Shown: positions 9,856-22,580 of the stretch, one piece after another | How positions within the stretch are numbered: the first letter of the stretch is position 1 | Layout: each line of letters begins with the position of its first letter | Source of the DNA: Panicum virgatum | Lineage: Eukaryota > Streptophyta > Magnoliopsida > Poales > Poaceae | Direction: 5' to 3' | DNA: 64,000 nt | Assembly (NCBI RefSeq): GCF_016808335.1 | Contig: NC_053150.1 | Coordinates: forward strand, 48,664,119-48,728,118 | Made by a program: the position numbers and the translations under genes | The notes under the pieces: model-generated | Seen by the model: only the letters and a program-made list of their open reading frames with translations | Databases searched by the model: none | What the model was told of the DNA's origin: nothing

Positions 9856-12800
9856 TTACTCGAACCTGCTCATGGCTTTCACAACATCATCTGGTAGCGT
9901 CGACATGTTTCCTTCCAATTCAAGGAGTTCATATAGCAACCTTTGTTGTGTGCGCGCGTACACCTCCTGCAGATTGGCCTTATTCATTAGTTCTTACATC
10001 CATAGAATCATCTACAAATCTAAATAACACCAGCTGACCTCATCTATTGCAACATCCACAGACTTCCCGTCAAAGTTCCTTGATAGGTAGGCTGCTACAA
10101 TCCCAGATTCTTTCCTGCGGAAGCAACATTGGTTTAGTTTTCAGTAACATTACTAATGTGAATTTTGCAATATGCAAGTGATCTTACTCAGAAAAATTTT
10201 TCCTCGCAAGCATAGGGTAGGTCCGCGACCATGGCGCCTCTGAAAGCACCCAGTCATCAAAATACTGCGCCAAACATCTACAGAGTGCACTATGCAGCAC
10301 ACTAGTTATGTCTTCATGCAGCGACCGACGATCATCACTAATCTCTGTAAGATTCAGGGGGTCCAGAACATAGATGGTCTTGTGCTTCATGTCCCATGCA
10401 TAACAGACCCACCCATCAGCTAAACTGGCTGGTACAATCAACTGTGTCCCGCATAAAAAAATCATTAGTCATACCCATCTAGATGGGAAAAACAAACGAG
10501 ACCCAAAAGTGATAGATATTTACCATCTCTGTACGAGCCAGGTTGTATGACACGCAATCTCCTCTAAACTGGTTCTGTATTGATAGCAACTGTGAAACAT
10601 CATTACCTGCAAGTGCAAATGCCTGCAAGTACCAAACACTTCATTTACAACCCACAAAGAATCAAGCATCCAAGGACTACTCATAAGTTCCGCAAAAATT
10701 TACTCACCGCAAAATCTGGCTCCAGGAAATGCCTCCACCGCAGCTCAGGATTTCCAGTGCTCATGCTCCCATCAAGTTGTGCAAACCTCCTCACAATCAA
10801 AGCAAACATGTCTGTGTCCATCTTTTCTGCTCCAGAGAATTGACGCTTGATTTCAAAACCAGTAACTTCAATATGACGTGGATATGGGTGCGTCACCCAT
10901 GGCCTGCATACAAATGAAAAGCTCATATTATGCAACCAGCTCACACCTGAACCGAGGAGTCTGCATCAAGGTTATCACACTAATGTCTAACCTGGCTAAA
11001 GCCGTAACATATTGTCCCGTCACCCATATAGACAGAGACAGAATGGATTCAGGGGTTGGTTTCCGATGCACATGACCATTGTAGAAAGGATTAGGTGCGA
11101 AGTCCCCAAATGCAAGCTTCCGTCTCGGAAGTGGTGTAGTTGTGGATGCACCAAACAAAACCTTACCCTCACTACTAGTCCCTTTGTCATCCTCAAGCAT
11201 TAGCATCCCACCTATCAAAAGCTCGCTGTAGTTTTTATTCGAAGATCTTGGAGACAATTTTCGTTTTGCTGCTGCGCTACCGGTAGGTGTCACAGTCAAG
11301 GGACTAGATATTTCTCCCCTGTGTACTTGAGTTACCTCAACCTCAACATCATCATCAATTCCTAGATCAAATGATGGCATATCAGATCGATCTTCCAGCA
11401 GCCGTGACTTCCCCGATTGAACAGACACACTTCCTGTGTTCCAGGTAGCAATAAACCCACTTAATCATGCAATTTACCTAAACTTATTAGCTATTAACAA
11501 TGCAGAACATCGAATCACACCTTCCGACGTAAAACGCTTTATCCTATCTGCATCGCCACCTAAGGAGTTGAAGCTGTCTCTCTTTCTACGAATATCCGAT
11601 GATGGATGTCGATTGTCATGCAGCATGCTGTCCATCATTGAACTCTCCCCATGTCCTGCAATATTACACCAAAAATAGTAAAGATTGCTACTGTTTATCT
11701 GAATACAAATATGTCACCAGGCTTCAAATCTATCATACCTTCAGAATCACTAAACTCCAATCTATGGCCCCTCAAACTTTCAGCAATAGCTCGCCTTGTA
11801 CCTTCAGAATCATCCACCTCCAATCTATGGCCCATGAAACCTTCACTACTACACCGCCTTGTACCGATACCTAAATTAAATGACACAAAAAAAGCGTACA
11901 TATGTCACCAATCAGATGAGAATGTAATCCACAAACTGCTGACCAACAGAGATACATACCAGGAGGAGTCTTCAACCTCGAGACCCCTTGACCCTTCTCA
12001 CTGCTTGCAATACATTCCTGGCCTATCATCTCAATTAAGCCCTCCGCCAACAATATATTTTCCTTTATAAGCTGACGCTGATGTTCTACATAATGCCTTA
12101 CACAATTGGCATTGTGTCTCTTCAGAAGGTTGACTACACCACTTCCGATCTATAAAGCACAACCACCCATAAGAATGGAAGGCAAAATGTGGACACCAAA
12201 ATTATACTTGCATTTTACTTACAATGTTTGGATATTTAATCTTCAAGTACTCAAACAATCCTCCTGGGTTCAGGAACTTTCCAATGTCAGCAACCTGAGG
12301 TGTAGAACTCCCAAATCTGGAGGTCCCAGCATGAGCACATCCATCTGGATCACCAGAAGCAGGAGCAGTTTGTTCAGCTGGTGTGCTGTACGCTCTTCGT
12401 GCAGTGCGGCACTTGGGTGTTAATGCTTCACCCCTAGACATCGACCTCTCCACACGTCTCCTTTGGTAGCACACGCTTTCAGCAACCCTAGGCTGCAGCA
12501 AACACAGACATGCATCAAATTGTAACCACTAAATACGTTGTACTTCAATAACAGCACCATCTAGCCATCACTTACCATAGCAAACGCGCATATATCATCT
12601 GACCCGCCACAAATAACACTCCGCTGTATCATAACCCTCATCCTATCATTATCAAACACACTTATCCTTGGGAACACATTGTGCGGCAAATTGTATGGCC
12701 CAACATCAATATTGTCCAAATAAAACACCTGCCAGCACATTACATGCATATAAGTACAAGCCTTCACTTATGCTAAACAAAACAAATCTCAGTAGGTCAA

Positions 12801-13663
12801 ATTTTGAGCTTTTGTACCTGAAGGAACAGATGGCATCCTGGAAGTTGTATTGTTCCCTTCGCAGGAGATGCCGACTGAACTTTACTTGCAGCTTCCAACA
12901 CACATCTGATGACGTACTCACACCAGTTATAGTGGACTATGTGATCAGCACACTTCAAAGCGCCCCAGTAGTCTATGCTGACATAGTCATGCTTTACTGA
13001 TGGTGCTAGTAGATGGCCCATGACATAAATAACAAAAGCAATTTGGAAACATTCGTGCTCCAGCTGGCTAGAGCTTTCTGTTAGTTCCTTTGTCAGGAAA
13101 CTCTCGATGCGTTTCAAACTGTGGGATTCCCGGTCGACTAGACCAAGTGATTCCCGCATAAACGCCACTGCTTCTTGCGATACATGTGCATCACGTCCAT
13201 CAATTTTCCGTGGCCCACATGGTATTCCAAACACTTTGTGCACATCACCATCGAAGAAACGGATCATATGGTTATCACCAACCACAATTGCTTGTGATTC
13301 GATATCAACTTGATTCAGCAACCATAAGCTAAGCTTCAGGTTCAGCTTGGTCAGATTAGGCACATTCAGCATACCACCGAAACCAATTGCCTCCACAAGC
13401 TCCCTTTTCCTTGGTGAAAATGACTGCACAAGCCGATAGATCTGACCTGGGGAAACACGGGAGCTACCAACCTCGATGTGCCCTTGCACCAAAGCCAGAC
13501 TTCCATGTTCCTTCTTCCCGGTGGCTACTTCTCCCCCACCTTGTCTGCTCCCAGATCCGGCCGCATCCCCTCCCTAGAATTACATCAAGGAACACATTTC
13601 TCAGAAAATGTAGCTGTGCTTGAATACGGAAAGAAATCGGCACCGAAAACTCACCTCCGCCAT
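9856..13663 (-). CDS. ULP1-like gene B: plant C48-peptidase-like protein, catalytically degenerate, 940 aa, 13 exons
   Basis: Exons in order of transcription: 13663-13655, 13573-12818, 12728-12576, 12492-12223, 12149-11960, 11870-11739, 11655-11521, 11433-10992, 10903-10708, 10622-10524, 10441-10188, 10114-10039, 9966-9856. All introns are GT-AG and one frame is open from MAE to TAA. Residues about 30-305 form the same N-terminal domain as gene A (FGGMLNVPNL, LSLWLLNQVD, VFYLDNIDVG). About 396-460 is helical. About 460-503 holds a 21-residue tandem repeat (GHRLEVDDSE/GHRLEFSDSE). The C-terminal part mirrors gene A, with identical exon sizes of 99, 254 and 76 bases. In the protease core the expected His is Gly804 (ADGWVCYAWDM) and the Cys is Ser882 (KESGIVA); Asp821 is kept. 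It is probably inactive as a protease. The nine-base first exon is inferred from splice consensus and phase. Confidence 0.74.
11738..11863 (-). repeat. in-frame 63-bp tandem duplication inside ULP1-like B
   Basis: Two adjacent 63-bp copies in exon 6 (period from CCTTCAGAATCA at 11738 to 11801) encode two 21-residue copies sharing GTRR and GHRLE. The duplicated segment includes the splice donor context: the real donor reads GAAG|GTATGA and the inner copy reads GAAG|GTACAA, so an alternative shorter exon in the same phase is possible. Confidence 0.85.
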
Positions 13664-15694
13664 GCTCTGACGATCACGCGCGACACAACTGCTGCCTGAT
13701 CCTTGTCACCGATAGCTCATGCCGTTCAACAGAGATCTCCGTTGAGTACTAGGATGCCACAATGGATCTACAAGCAGCTGAAGCGCCGGGTTCTATTTCC
13801 AACGTCCGCCAAGGCCCCAAGCAAAAAAAAATGAGCTGTAGGATATTCTATCTCCAGAAGACTCCAGCTGAGCCCCGCAACTCCATCCAAAGCCACGCGT
13901 CCAACCGACGCCTCGATACATGTGCCTTAGAATATAAAATATGCATTCAAATACGGAATTCGCTGTTATTAAATACAGCACCAGTACGCGCGCTCGTACC
14001 TGGACGTCCTAATCTCAACGTGATCCGCGCCATACAGATATCCGGCGCACCGGCGCCGCGCGGCACAAAATCCCCTCTCAGCGGCCCTCGGCGCCCCAAA
14101 GCCGCCGCCGGCCAGTGCGTCGGAGTGCGCAGCGCGAGGAGGATCGCGTCGGACGTGGACCGGCCGGCCGCCTCGCTCGGTCGTGGAGGGAGGCAACGAC
14201 CGGTGCTGGCCGTCAGTTCAGAGGAGACGACGAGAAGAGGTCGTGGCTGCCGGCTTCGTCCGCCTTAATGGTGGTCGGCACCTGCACAGTTTCCATTTTT
14301 TCCCGGCGAGGCTGACCTGACAGCAACCCGGTTTTCAGATAAATTCAGAGCGCCAGGAGAACGACGACGACGACGACTGTCAGGATCCGGTTCGTTTAAC
14401 CGGATTCGTGGGCAACCGAATTACCGAAAGCGAGAGGCCGGCCGGGAGGCGGAAAGGTGAGATCCATCGCCGGCGTCGCCGACGTGGATTGTGGAGGCCA
14501 CGCAAGTGGGGGCGCCGGGCTCGCTGGTGTGGAATGGAATCTCGGTGGACCTGGTCTAGAGCCGCGACGTGGACGAGACGGACCGGGGAGCTATGGCTTA
14601 GCCATTGTCAGGTGCTTGGAGCTAACAGCGTCAGGTGCTTGGAAAAGGGGTAGGGAACGAAGAGCTCGGCGCGGTTAGGTTTGGGGAGATTTGGAGAGAC
14701 TATCGTTTTTAGTAGATAACAAATGCGTGTTGGGATTCTTCTTTCGAGCTATCTTGGTGTGATGGGGTTATCAACTTATCGTTATCCTGAAAATTAAGTT
14801 GCGTAACACAAGTGATGACGAAAGTATTGGTAGAATCTATAGGGTTTTAGCAAGCGAAGTGTGTACAGACTACTGTCGTGCGGACTAGGTATTATTAAGT
14901 GTTTTAATAGAATTTTATTTTCAACAATAGTGGTAGTCTCTCATCTTGTGTATCAGAAAAAGGGAGACTGAATTTTAAATAAGGAGGGAGCGATTTAAAT
15001 ATCTCTCGCGTAGTGTACAATGCAATGATAAGTAGAAATATTCATTATTTTGCACATGAAAAGCTAGCAACATACGACAAACAATTTCTAAAGCCATAAT
15101 TTAGAACTAACTGCTTGTGCGGAGTAACATACCATACTTTATTCGGAGAAAAATAGTTTTCCAGCTCAACGCTTGTGCTTTACTTCAAATTTTTAAGGGA
15201 AAATACGCCGGGTTCTATAAAATTTGGGCTAAATTTTAGACATGAAGAAGATGAATGTTTGTAATTTTTCAGACAATGAGTAATTTCGGTAGTTACTGAA
15301 AAGGCTGAAATTCGAACACTGTTCCGGCTAACAAGTGTTCTCATTGGTTCGCTTTCAAAATGTTAGCACATCAAAATGTGGGAAAATCTATAGATTTTGG
15401 CAAGCGTTCGTTGAAGGCCAAAAAATTAGCTCATCTAAACTTTCCAAAATTTTGGTAAAAGATTATCATACCACGTTTTAGCTTTGACATCCAACCAAGG
15501 GCCAAAGGTAACAATTGCCGTCCGCACTCCAGCACTCCAGCACCTTCCATTCCGTCGTCGCGGCGAAGAACAGAGCATGAATTGCGTGCTCAAAACCTCT
15601 GCCACCGCCGCGGCCGAGCCGGGCGGGCGGGGACCCTGCCCTGCCGTGCCCACTGCCCATTGGCCGTGGTCCCGGTCCACGGGGCATCCACCCA
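13664..15694. other. intergenic between ULP1-like B and FRA3-like gene
   Basis: 13664-13760 is the leader/promoter side of gene B, with no clear TATA. 14030-14680 is GC-rich and CpG-rich, giving long but unconvincing ORFs with biased composition (Arg/Gly/Pro). 14700-15430 is AT-rich without recognisable element ends. Confidence 0.4.
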
Positions 15695-15700
15695 TATAAA
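15695..15700 (+). promoter_or_regulatory. TATA box of the FRA3-like gene
   Basis: TATAAA in the context CCCATATAAACCCGCG, about 240 bases before the ATG at 15934, followed by a C-rich leader typical of grass core promoters. Confidence 0.6.
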
Positions 15701-15933
15701 CCCGCGCGTCCCAGTCCACGCCCTCACAGTGCCCTCCCCTGCACGCTGCACGGCCCCGCCCCTGCCCCCTCCGCTCCCGCAACGGGTGGCCTCCGTTCCG
15801 ACCCGGCGACGCCCCCACCACCTCCTCCTCCCTCCCCGGCGCTCGCCTCCCGCTCCTGCCCCCTTCGCCGTCCCAGGCTCGCTCCCAAACCCCCAAAACC
15901 CGAATTCGAGCCCCCGTCTCCCCCGCGCGCGGC

Positions 15934-18900
15934 ATGGAGCCGGACGACGACGCGGCCGCGGCGGGGGCGCAGCGGAAGGCCGTGGGCTCGTACGGCCACT
16001 CGCTCCCGCGCGCCACGGAGTCCGCGCCCGCGCCGCGCGTGCACAGCTTCGGCGACGGGCCCGCCGCCTCCCCCGCCCCGGCGCCGCGCCGCGGCGCGTC
16101 GTTCCCCCAGCGCCACGGCGAGACGGCGCACGCCCCCGTGGCGTCCTTCGCCGCCTGGGCCGGCGGCGGGCTGGAGCGGGCCCTGCCCGAGTACGGCGGG
16201 GCGGCGCTGCCGGAGTTCGTCGGCGCGGGCGGCGGCGAGGGCATCTTCCGCGTGCCGCTCCGCGCCGCGGTGCACCCGGGCCGCCCGCCGCCGCTCGAGG
16301 TGCGGCCCCACCCGCTGCGGGAGACGCAGGTGGGCGCGTTCCTGCGGACGCTCGCGTGCGACCCGCGGCGGCGCCAGCTGTGGGCGGGCGCCGAGTGCGG
16401 GGTCCGGGTGTGGCGCCTCGACGAGGTGTTCGACGGGTGGCCCGGCGACGCCGCGCTGCGCCGCGGGGACGAGGAGAGCGCGCCGTTCAGGGAGTCCGTG
16501 CCGGCGCCGCCCGCGCTCTGCGCCGCGGTGGACGGCGCCAACCGGCTGGTGTGGACGGGGCACAAGGACGGCAGGATCAGGGCGTGGCGCATGGACCTCG
16601 CCACGGCCGCTGGAGTCGGCGGCGGCGGCGATGCGCCCTTGTTCAAGGAGGCCTTGGCGTGGCAGGCCTTCAGCCGCACGCCCGTGCTCGCCATCGTCGT
16701 CACGTCGTACGGTGAGAAGCTTTGCTTGATCATCTCGTTTGATTTTGCCTTGTATTGATTTGCTTGTGGCAATTAGGCGATCCCACCTTTTTGGTACCAA
16801 AAGGTGCGCCGGTAATGGGAAATGTTTAGTTTTAGCTGGTTTCACGTGACTGAATGGTGGTAGCTTAGCGAAGACGTTTGGGGACATCTAGTCAATAGTT
16901 ATTGACTCGATGCTAAATGAGAATTTCGAACCCCAAATTAGACGGCCATGTTGCCACCGTTAAACCTTTATGGCCAAGCTTTGTTGCTTTGTATGAGGTG
17001 GGGACATCTACATATAGAATACTAGCGCTACAATTTATTCTCGAATGGTGTCATTCCCTTGTCTTTTGTAGGTGAATATATGCATGGATTTGACGCGTTT
17101 GGCACCTCTTACTAGCTGGAGCAGTTTTGGTGGGTGCAAGTTGTCTTTGTGGTGTATTATCAGTTTATCACACTGAAATGAATTAGCCTGTGATATCTCG
17201 AACTCTCTTCGTCGAGAACTAATTTGCATAATCCAAATAAGTCCTTTTTGTTGCTAAGATTTCCAGTGATGTGTTCCATGATCTGTATCGGAGCTGAAAG
17301 TTATCCAAATTAATTGCTTCACTAATCTCTTGGAAACAGGTGAAATATGGTCAGGATCCGAAGGGGGTATTATAAAGGCATGGCCTTGGGACGCCATTGC
17401 TAAGTCCCTCTCTCTGACATCAGAAGGAAAAGATATGGCTTCCTTGCTGGTTGGAAAAGCTTATATTGACCTTAGGAACAACGCTACAGTTGGTAACATG
17501 TGCTTGTTGCCTGCTGCTGATGTGAAACACATGCTTGTGGATCATTGCCGAGCGAAAATTTGGAGTATAACAAGCATGACATTTGCTCTTTGGTATGCTG
17601 TGATTGATATAGCTATATTTAAACAGTTGTCTCAAGTCCATTGGCCCATAGTTACTTTCATATTATTGTTACAGGGATGCTAGGACTAGGGAGCTTTTAA
17701 AAGTATTTGGCATCGATGGCCAAGTCGACTTAGCTCGGCTAGAAGCTCCAGTGATGCCAGAACAATTCATAGAGGAAGAGATCAAAGTAAAACCCACAAA
17801 GAAGGAGAAACCACAAGGTTCTTTCACATTTTTCCAGAAATCTAGGAATGCCCTGATGGGGGCGGCCGATGCTGTACGCAGAGTTGCAACAAAAGGGACA
17901 TTTGTGGAAGATAACCGGCGAATAGAAGCTGTGGCTCAAGCAATGGATGGGACAATTTGGTCAGGTTGCACAAATGGATCTATTATTGTGTGGGATGGAA
18001 ACGGGAATAAACTACAAGACATCCATTATCATAGTTCTTCTGTTCAATGCATAAGGGCACTTGGAGAAAGGGTGTGGGTGGGCTATGCCAGTGGCACTAT
18101 TCAAGTCATGGATGTTGAAGGTAACCTTCTGGCAGGATGGACTGGACATAGCTGCCCAGTCATAAATATGGCAATTGGTGGTTCTTACATCTTTACTCTG
18201 GCACATCATGGTGGTATTCGAGGATGGCCTCTAACTTCCCCAAGCCCTCTTGACGATATCCTACGGACTGAATTGGCTAACAGAGAGTTGTCGTATACAA
18301 TGATAGAGAACATTAAAGTACTGGTTGGAACTTGGAATGTGGCGCAGGAGAAAGCTTCTTTTGAATCACTTAGGTCATGGTTGGGTAGTGCTTTGTCTGA
18401 TGTTGGGTTAGTGGTGGTTGGCTTGCAAGAGGTCGAGATGGGTGCTGGAGTTCTTGCCATGGCTGCAGCCAAAGAAAGTGTAAGATTACTTTATCTCACC
18501 TTGGTTTATCTCATTTCTTGCTATGCATTTTAGTTCAATCAAGCAGGAATATATTATTCATATACGCAATGGTTACAAGAAAAAACTGAAAAAAAAGGGT
18601 TCTGCTTTTAAGAATTTTAAATTTCTGCACTCCATCTGTTTGATATATTAAGATAGGACACTTCCTCTTGCCTTGTTCAAAAACATATAGCCTCTTTAAA
18701 AGTAGAGGTACTATTTGGTGAATGTTTTCCACCTAATACCATTAATTCACTAAACTGTTTATTTTGTTTGCACCATATTACGAAACGGAAGGAAGGGGTA
18801 TTTACTTGTCTATTTTCTTGTTCATGGTCCTCAGCATCCAATGATTTTTCTGTATTTGTTTGTACCACAATTCAATTATTCCATTTTTTGCACTCTTCTT

Positions 18901-21900
18901 CTAAGTGTTTATTCTATATAGAGTTTATATTTCTAATGTTGCCAATAGGAAGGAATTTTGGGTTTCATCACCAAACTATAGTTCACAGACTTATCTTTTA
19001 CTATGCACTTGGATTGTTGATGTGTGATGCTACCTCCAAGAACTGAAAGGGAAAATGACTAGTTGTACAATTTTTCTATGCATTATCATTTTACTATATG
19101 TTTTATGTTTTTCCTGCTGCTTTCAGTCCAATTCAGACGTGTGAACATTATCCTTTACCACCTTTTACTGTAGTATTGTTTACTGCTCTTTTGGTATAAA
19201 TTATCTAAGGTGAATATTAGATTCAAAATATCTTGCTTATGGCCTTAGGTCGGGCTTGAGGGGAGTGCCAATGGACAGTGGTGGATAGACAATATCGGCA
19301 AGACACTTGATGAGGGGATATCCTTCCACCGAGTTGGTTCGAGGCAGCTGGCTGGATTACTTATTGCTGCATGGTACTTACTATTTATGAAATCATTTCT
19401 TAATAATTTGTTTACATGATTATTAGACATTTGTACTTTCGTACTGATCTCATATGATCTTTACAATTTTTTACTTTATGACTATATAAAGGGCTAGTAA
19501 TGACCTTAAGCCACATGTTGGTGATGTTGATGCTGCTGCGGTGCCATGTGGCTTTGGACGAGCTATTGGCAACAAGGTAAGTGATTGTTGAGGCATCTTC
19601 ACTTTTTTGTCTAGGTACTAGTTACCATATATTTTTTTTTTCATGTGTGTAGTAGCATTCACCAGCCCCTAGGCTCTTCGTTCTGTGTAATATCAAATAA
19701 CAAATGTTTCTGCTGGAAAAGGGAAGCAGCAACTGTCCACACACATTTATTTGAGTGATGGAATATGTTTTCAGTTAAAATAATCAAATTGTGCTCCTTC
19801 TTTTATACTTCTACAATGGAGAGTTTTATTTTCTGCATTTGTTAGGACAAAAGAATTCAACTAACACTTAATATGGAAGGTTGGAACCTCAGCAATTGGC
19901 AGGAAAAAAAATCCTGTCAAGCTAATAATATATTGGAAACCACTAGTTGATTATTATATTTTCACATCTGACTAAGTTGTGCTCCAAATTTCATATGCAT
20001 TTTGCAATGTATAAATAACAGGGGATACTTTTTGCAGGGTGGTGTGGGATTAAGAATAAGAGTCTATGATCGCAGGATATGTTTCGTGAGCAATCATTTT
20101 GCTGCACATCAAGAAAATGTTAGCCGTCGTAATGCTGACTTCGACCACGTTTATCGGACGATGTCTTTTAACAAACCTCATGGCTCTACAGGTATTTTGT
20201 TGTCAAATTCCCTCTTGAAAGTATTGTTGTTTATTACATTACGACACATGGCATTTGTGACACATTTTCTCTATTGTTCTACTACAGCTTCTGCGACATC
20301 GGTCCAGTTACATAAAGCAGCGAGTGTATGTGATGTTGAAACAGTGTTACCGAGCTGACTAGGTTTTCTTATGGAAATTATGTGTATTTATGAGTGCATA
20401 TTGTCATAATGGCAGGCAAACGGAAATCAAGCTGATGAAGATATACCTGAGCTGGCAGAAGCTGATATGGTTGTCTTTCTTGGTGATTTCAACTACCGAC
20501 TTGACGGCATCACTTATGATGAAGCAAGGGATATGGTCTCTCAGAGGAGCTTTGACTGGCTTAGAGAAAGGGATCAACTTCGAGCAGAAATGAAGGCGGG
20601 AAATGTGTTTCAAGGAATGCGTGAAGGTCCTATCAGATTTCCTCCAACTTACAAGTTCCAAAGAAACCAACCGGGTCTCTCAGGTTTTCTCTTTTATTCT
20701 TTAAGTACTTTCCAGTTAGAAAAATCTATTTTTGTTACATGGGATGTCCTTTTTTTGTGCATCCCAGTTGATTTATACAGAGTACTTCAGAGTTGAACTT
20801 GTTCCACCAACTCCATGTAGGTTATGATTCAGGCGAGAAGAAGAGAATACCTGCTTGGTGTGATAGGATACTGTATCGAGATAGTCGACCTGTATCAATA
20901 GCTGAATGCTCATTGGACTGTCCTGTTGTTGCTGCAGTTACAGCGTAAGATTATTCAGAACATAGCCTTTGAATATTTTTTTTTAATTTTGTTTCGAGGG
21001 AGATAATTACAGGGCTTATTTGATCCTTCTGTAGTATATTCCTCCAGACTTGATATGCTGTTTTTTCTCCTTTGGTAGGTACGAAGCTTGCATGGATGTC
21101 ACAGAGAGTGATCATAAGCCAGTACGGTGTACATTTAGCGTTGATATTGCAAGAGTAGATGAGCTGATAAGAAGACAAGAGTTTGGAAAAATAATCGAAT
21201 CCAATGAAAAAGTGCGCTCTTTGCTTCAGAAGTCACATATTGTTCCAGATACTATCGTCAGCACAAACAACATCATATTGGAAAATCAAGAAGATGTTAT
21301 CCTTAGAATAAGCAATGATTGTGAAACAAGTAAGGCTGCTTTTGAAATCCTTTGTGAAGGCCAATCAATCACAAAGCTCGATGGAACTAAATATGAGCTT
21401 CCTCCAAGGGCTTCCTTTGGCTTTCCACTTTGGCTTGAGGTAGAACTGATCTATTTACTCTGCGTGTACATTGATGTTTTTTTTAAAAAAAATGTTTGGT
21501 CATAAAAACATCCTTGTGCCACACCGCACTTGCTACTCGAGACATCATATACCATAGCTTCAGCTGAATAGCCTTTTAAATTATAAAGTTAGATTCACAC
21601 AACATTTAGCCTACAGGTACCTGTGACACCCTGTCTTCATTAAGAAAAAATATAATATAAAAAGTTAGGCCCATAGCTCTTACAGAGAACAGTGTACCAC
21701 CTCTATTCAATGTGTTCTGTTTCCACCCAGATCGTTGATCATTCTTTTGCTTGTAGGAGATTATTGTGCCCATTACTTATTCAGTTCTGAAGGCCATTCG
21801 TAGTTATAGGGGATGTATTATAATTCTAGAAACAGAAAATTTGTAGAATCAGGAACATGTGTTACTCTTATATGATGCACATTCGGCTAACTGAAGCTCT

Positions 21901-22580
21901 CTTGGGAACAATTCATGATTTTTCTCATTCTAAGAGAAGCAAAATCTGATCTAAGACAGATTATATCAACTTGTACCGAACCAGTTACCAAGATGCTCAT
22001 GTTTGGTCCATCTTTACGATTTTATTTGAATAGTTGTTTTGCAAAGTTATACATTGAACCAAACCACTATGAAAATACAGCAAGGTATATTTTTTAAAAA
22101 ATTCTCTTTTTTCTACTGGTATACCATCATATTGAGTAGTTATTGTACATTTTCTGGCTTTTAGAATAACAATAAATTCTTATCTGACCCTGTAATGTTA
22201 AATAGGTTCAACCGTCAGTCGGTCTAATTGAACCAGGGGAAACGATGGAAATTGCAGTCCATCACGAAGACTTCTTCACAAAAGAAGAATTTGTTGACGG
22301 TGTACAGCAAAACTGGTGGTGCGAAGCCACTAGAGATATGGGGGCTGTTCTTTTGGTTAATGTCACAAGCAGCGCCTCGACTGAGACCATCACACATAGG
22401 ATCAATGTCCGGTATTGTTGCCTAGTGCCCTCAGCTACCCCACCTGTTACAAACGCACCCAGTGGTGCTGTGTCAGGTTCCAAGAATAACCAGTCGAATT
22501 ACTTACAACGTTCTGACTTTGCAAACTTTGGCAGCTCAGAAGTGCCTAACTTGTGCGATGTGCCAAAACGGAGCATGTAA
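15934..22580 (+). CDS. FRA3-like: type II inositol polyphosphate 5-phosphatase with WD40 repeats, FRA3-type, 1121 aa, 11 exons
   Basis: Exons: 15934-16711, 17340-17592, 17675-18479, 19249-19373, 19492-19576, 20038-20191, 20288-20325, 20416-20683, 20821-20944, 21079-21439, 22206-22580. The enzyme removes the 5-phosphate from phosphoinositides and inositol phosphates. In Arabidopsis, FRA3 (fragile fiber 3) is needed for actin organisation and secondary wall formation in fibres. Residues about 1-110 are low-complexity; WD40 repeats cover about 110-530 ([34 protein letters not shown]). The phosphatase domain follows: GTWN at 562-565, GLQE at 593-596, NHFAAH at 701-706, FLGDFNYR at 767-774, PAWCDRI at 846-852, SDHKPV at 887-892. 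All signature residues are present. The C-terminal part (about 900-1121) is the ASH/MSP-like extension of plant family members. Length is close to that of Arabidopsis FRA3. The gene appears intact and is a core gene; which 5PTase12-14/FRA3 orthologue it is remains open. Confidence 0.93.

Noticed and set aside
15582..16887. Long ORFs in other frames and on the - strand across the first exon of the FRA3-like gene
   Set aside because: Products are Arg/Gly/Ala/Pro-rich by composition of a GC-rich exon; the + frame from 15934 carries the family sequence.
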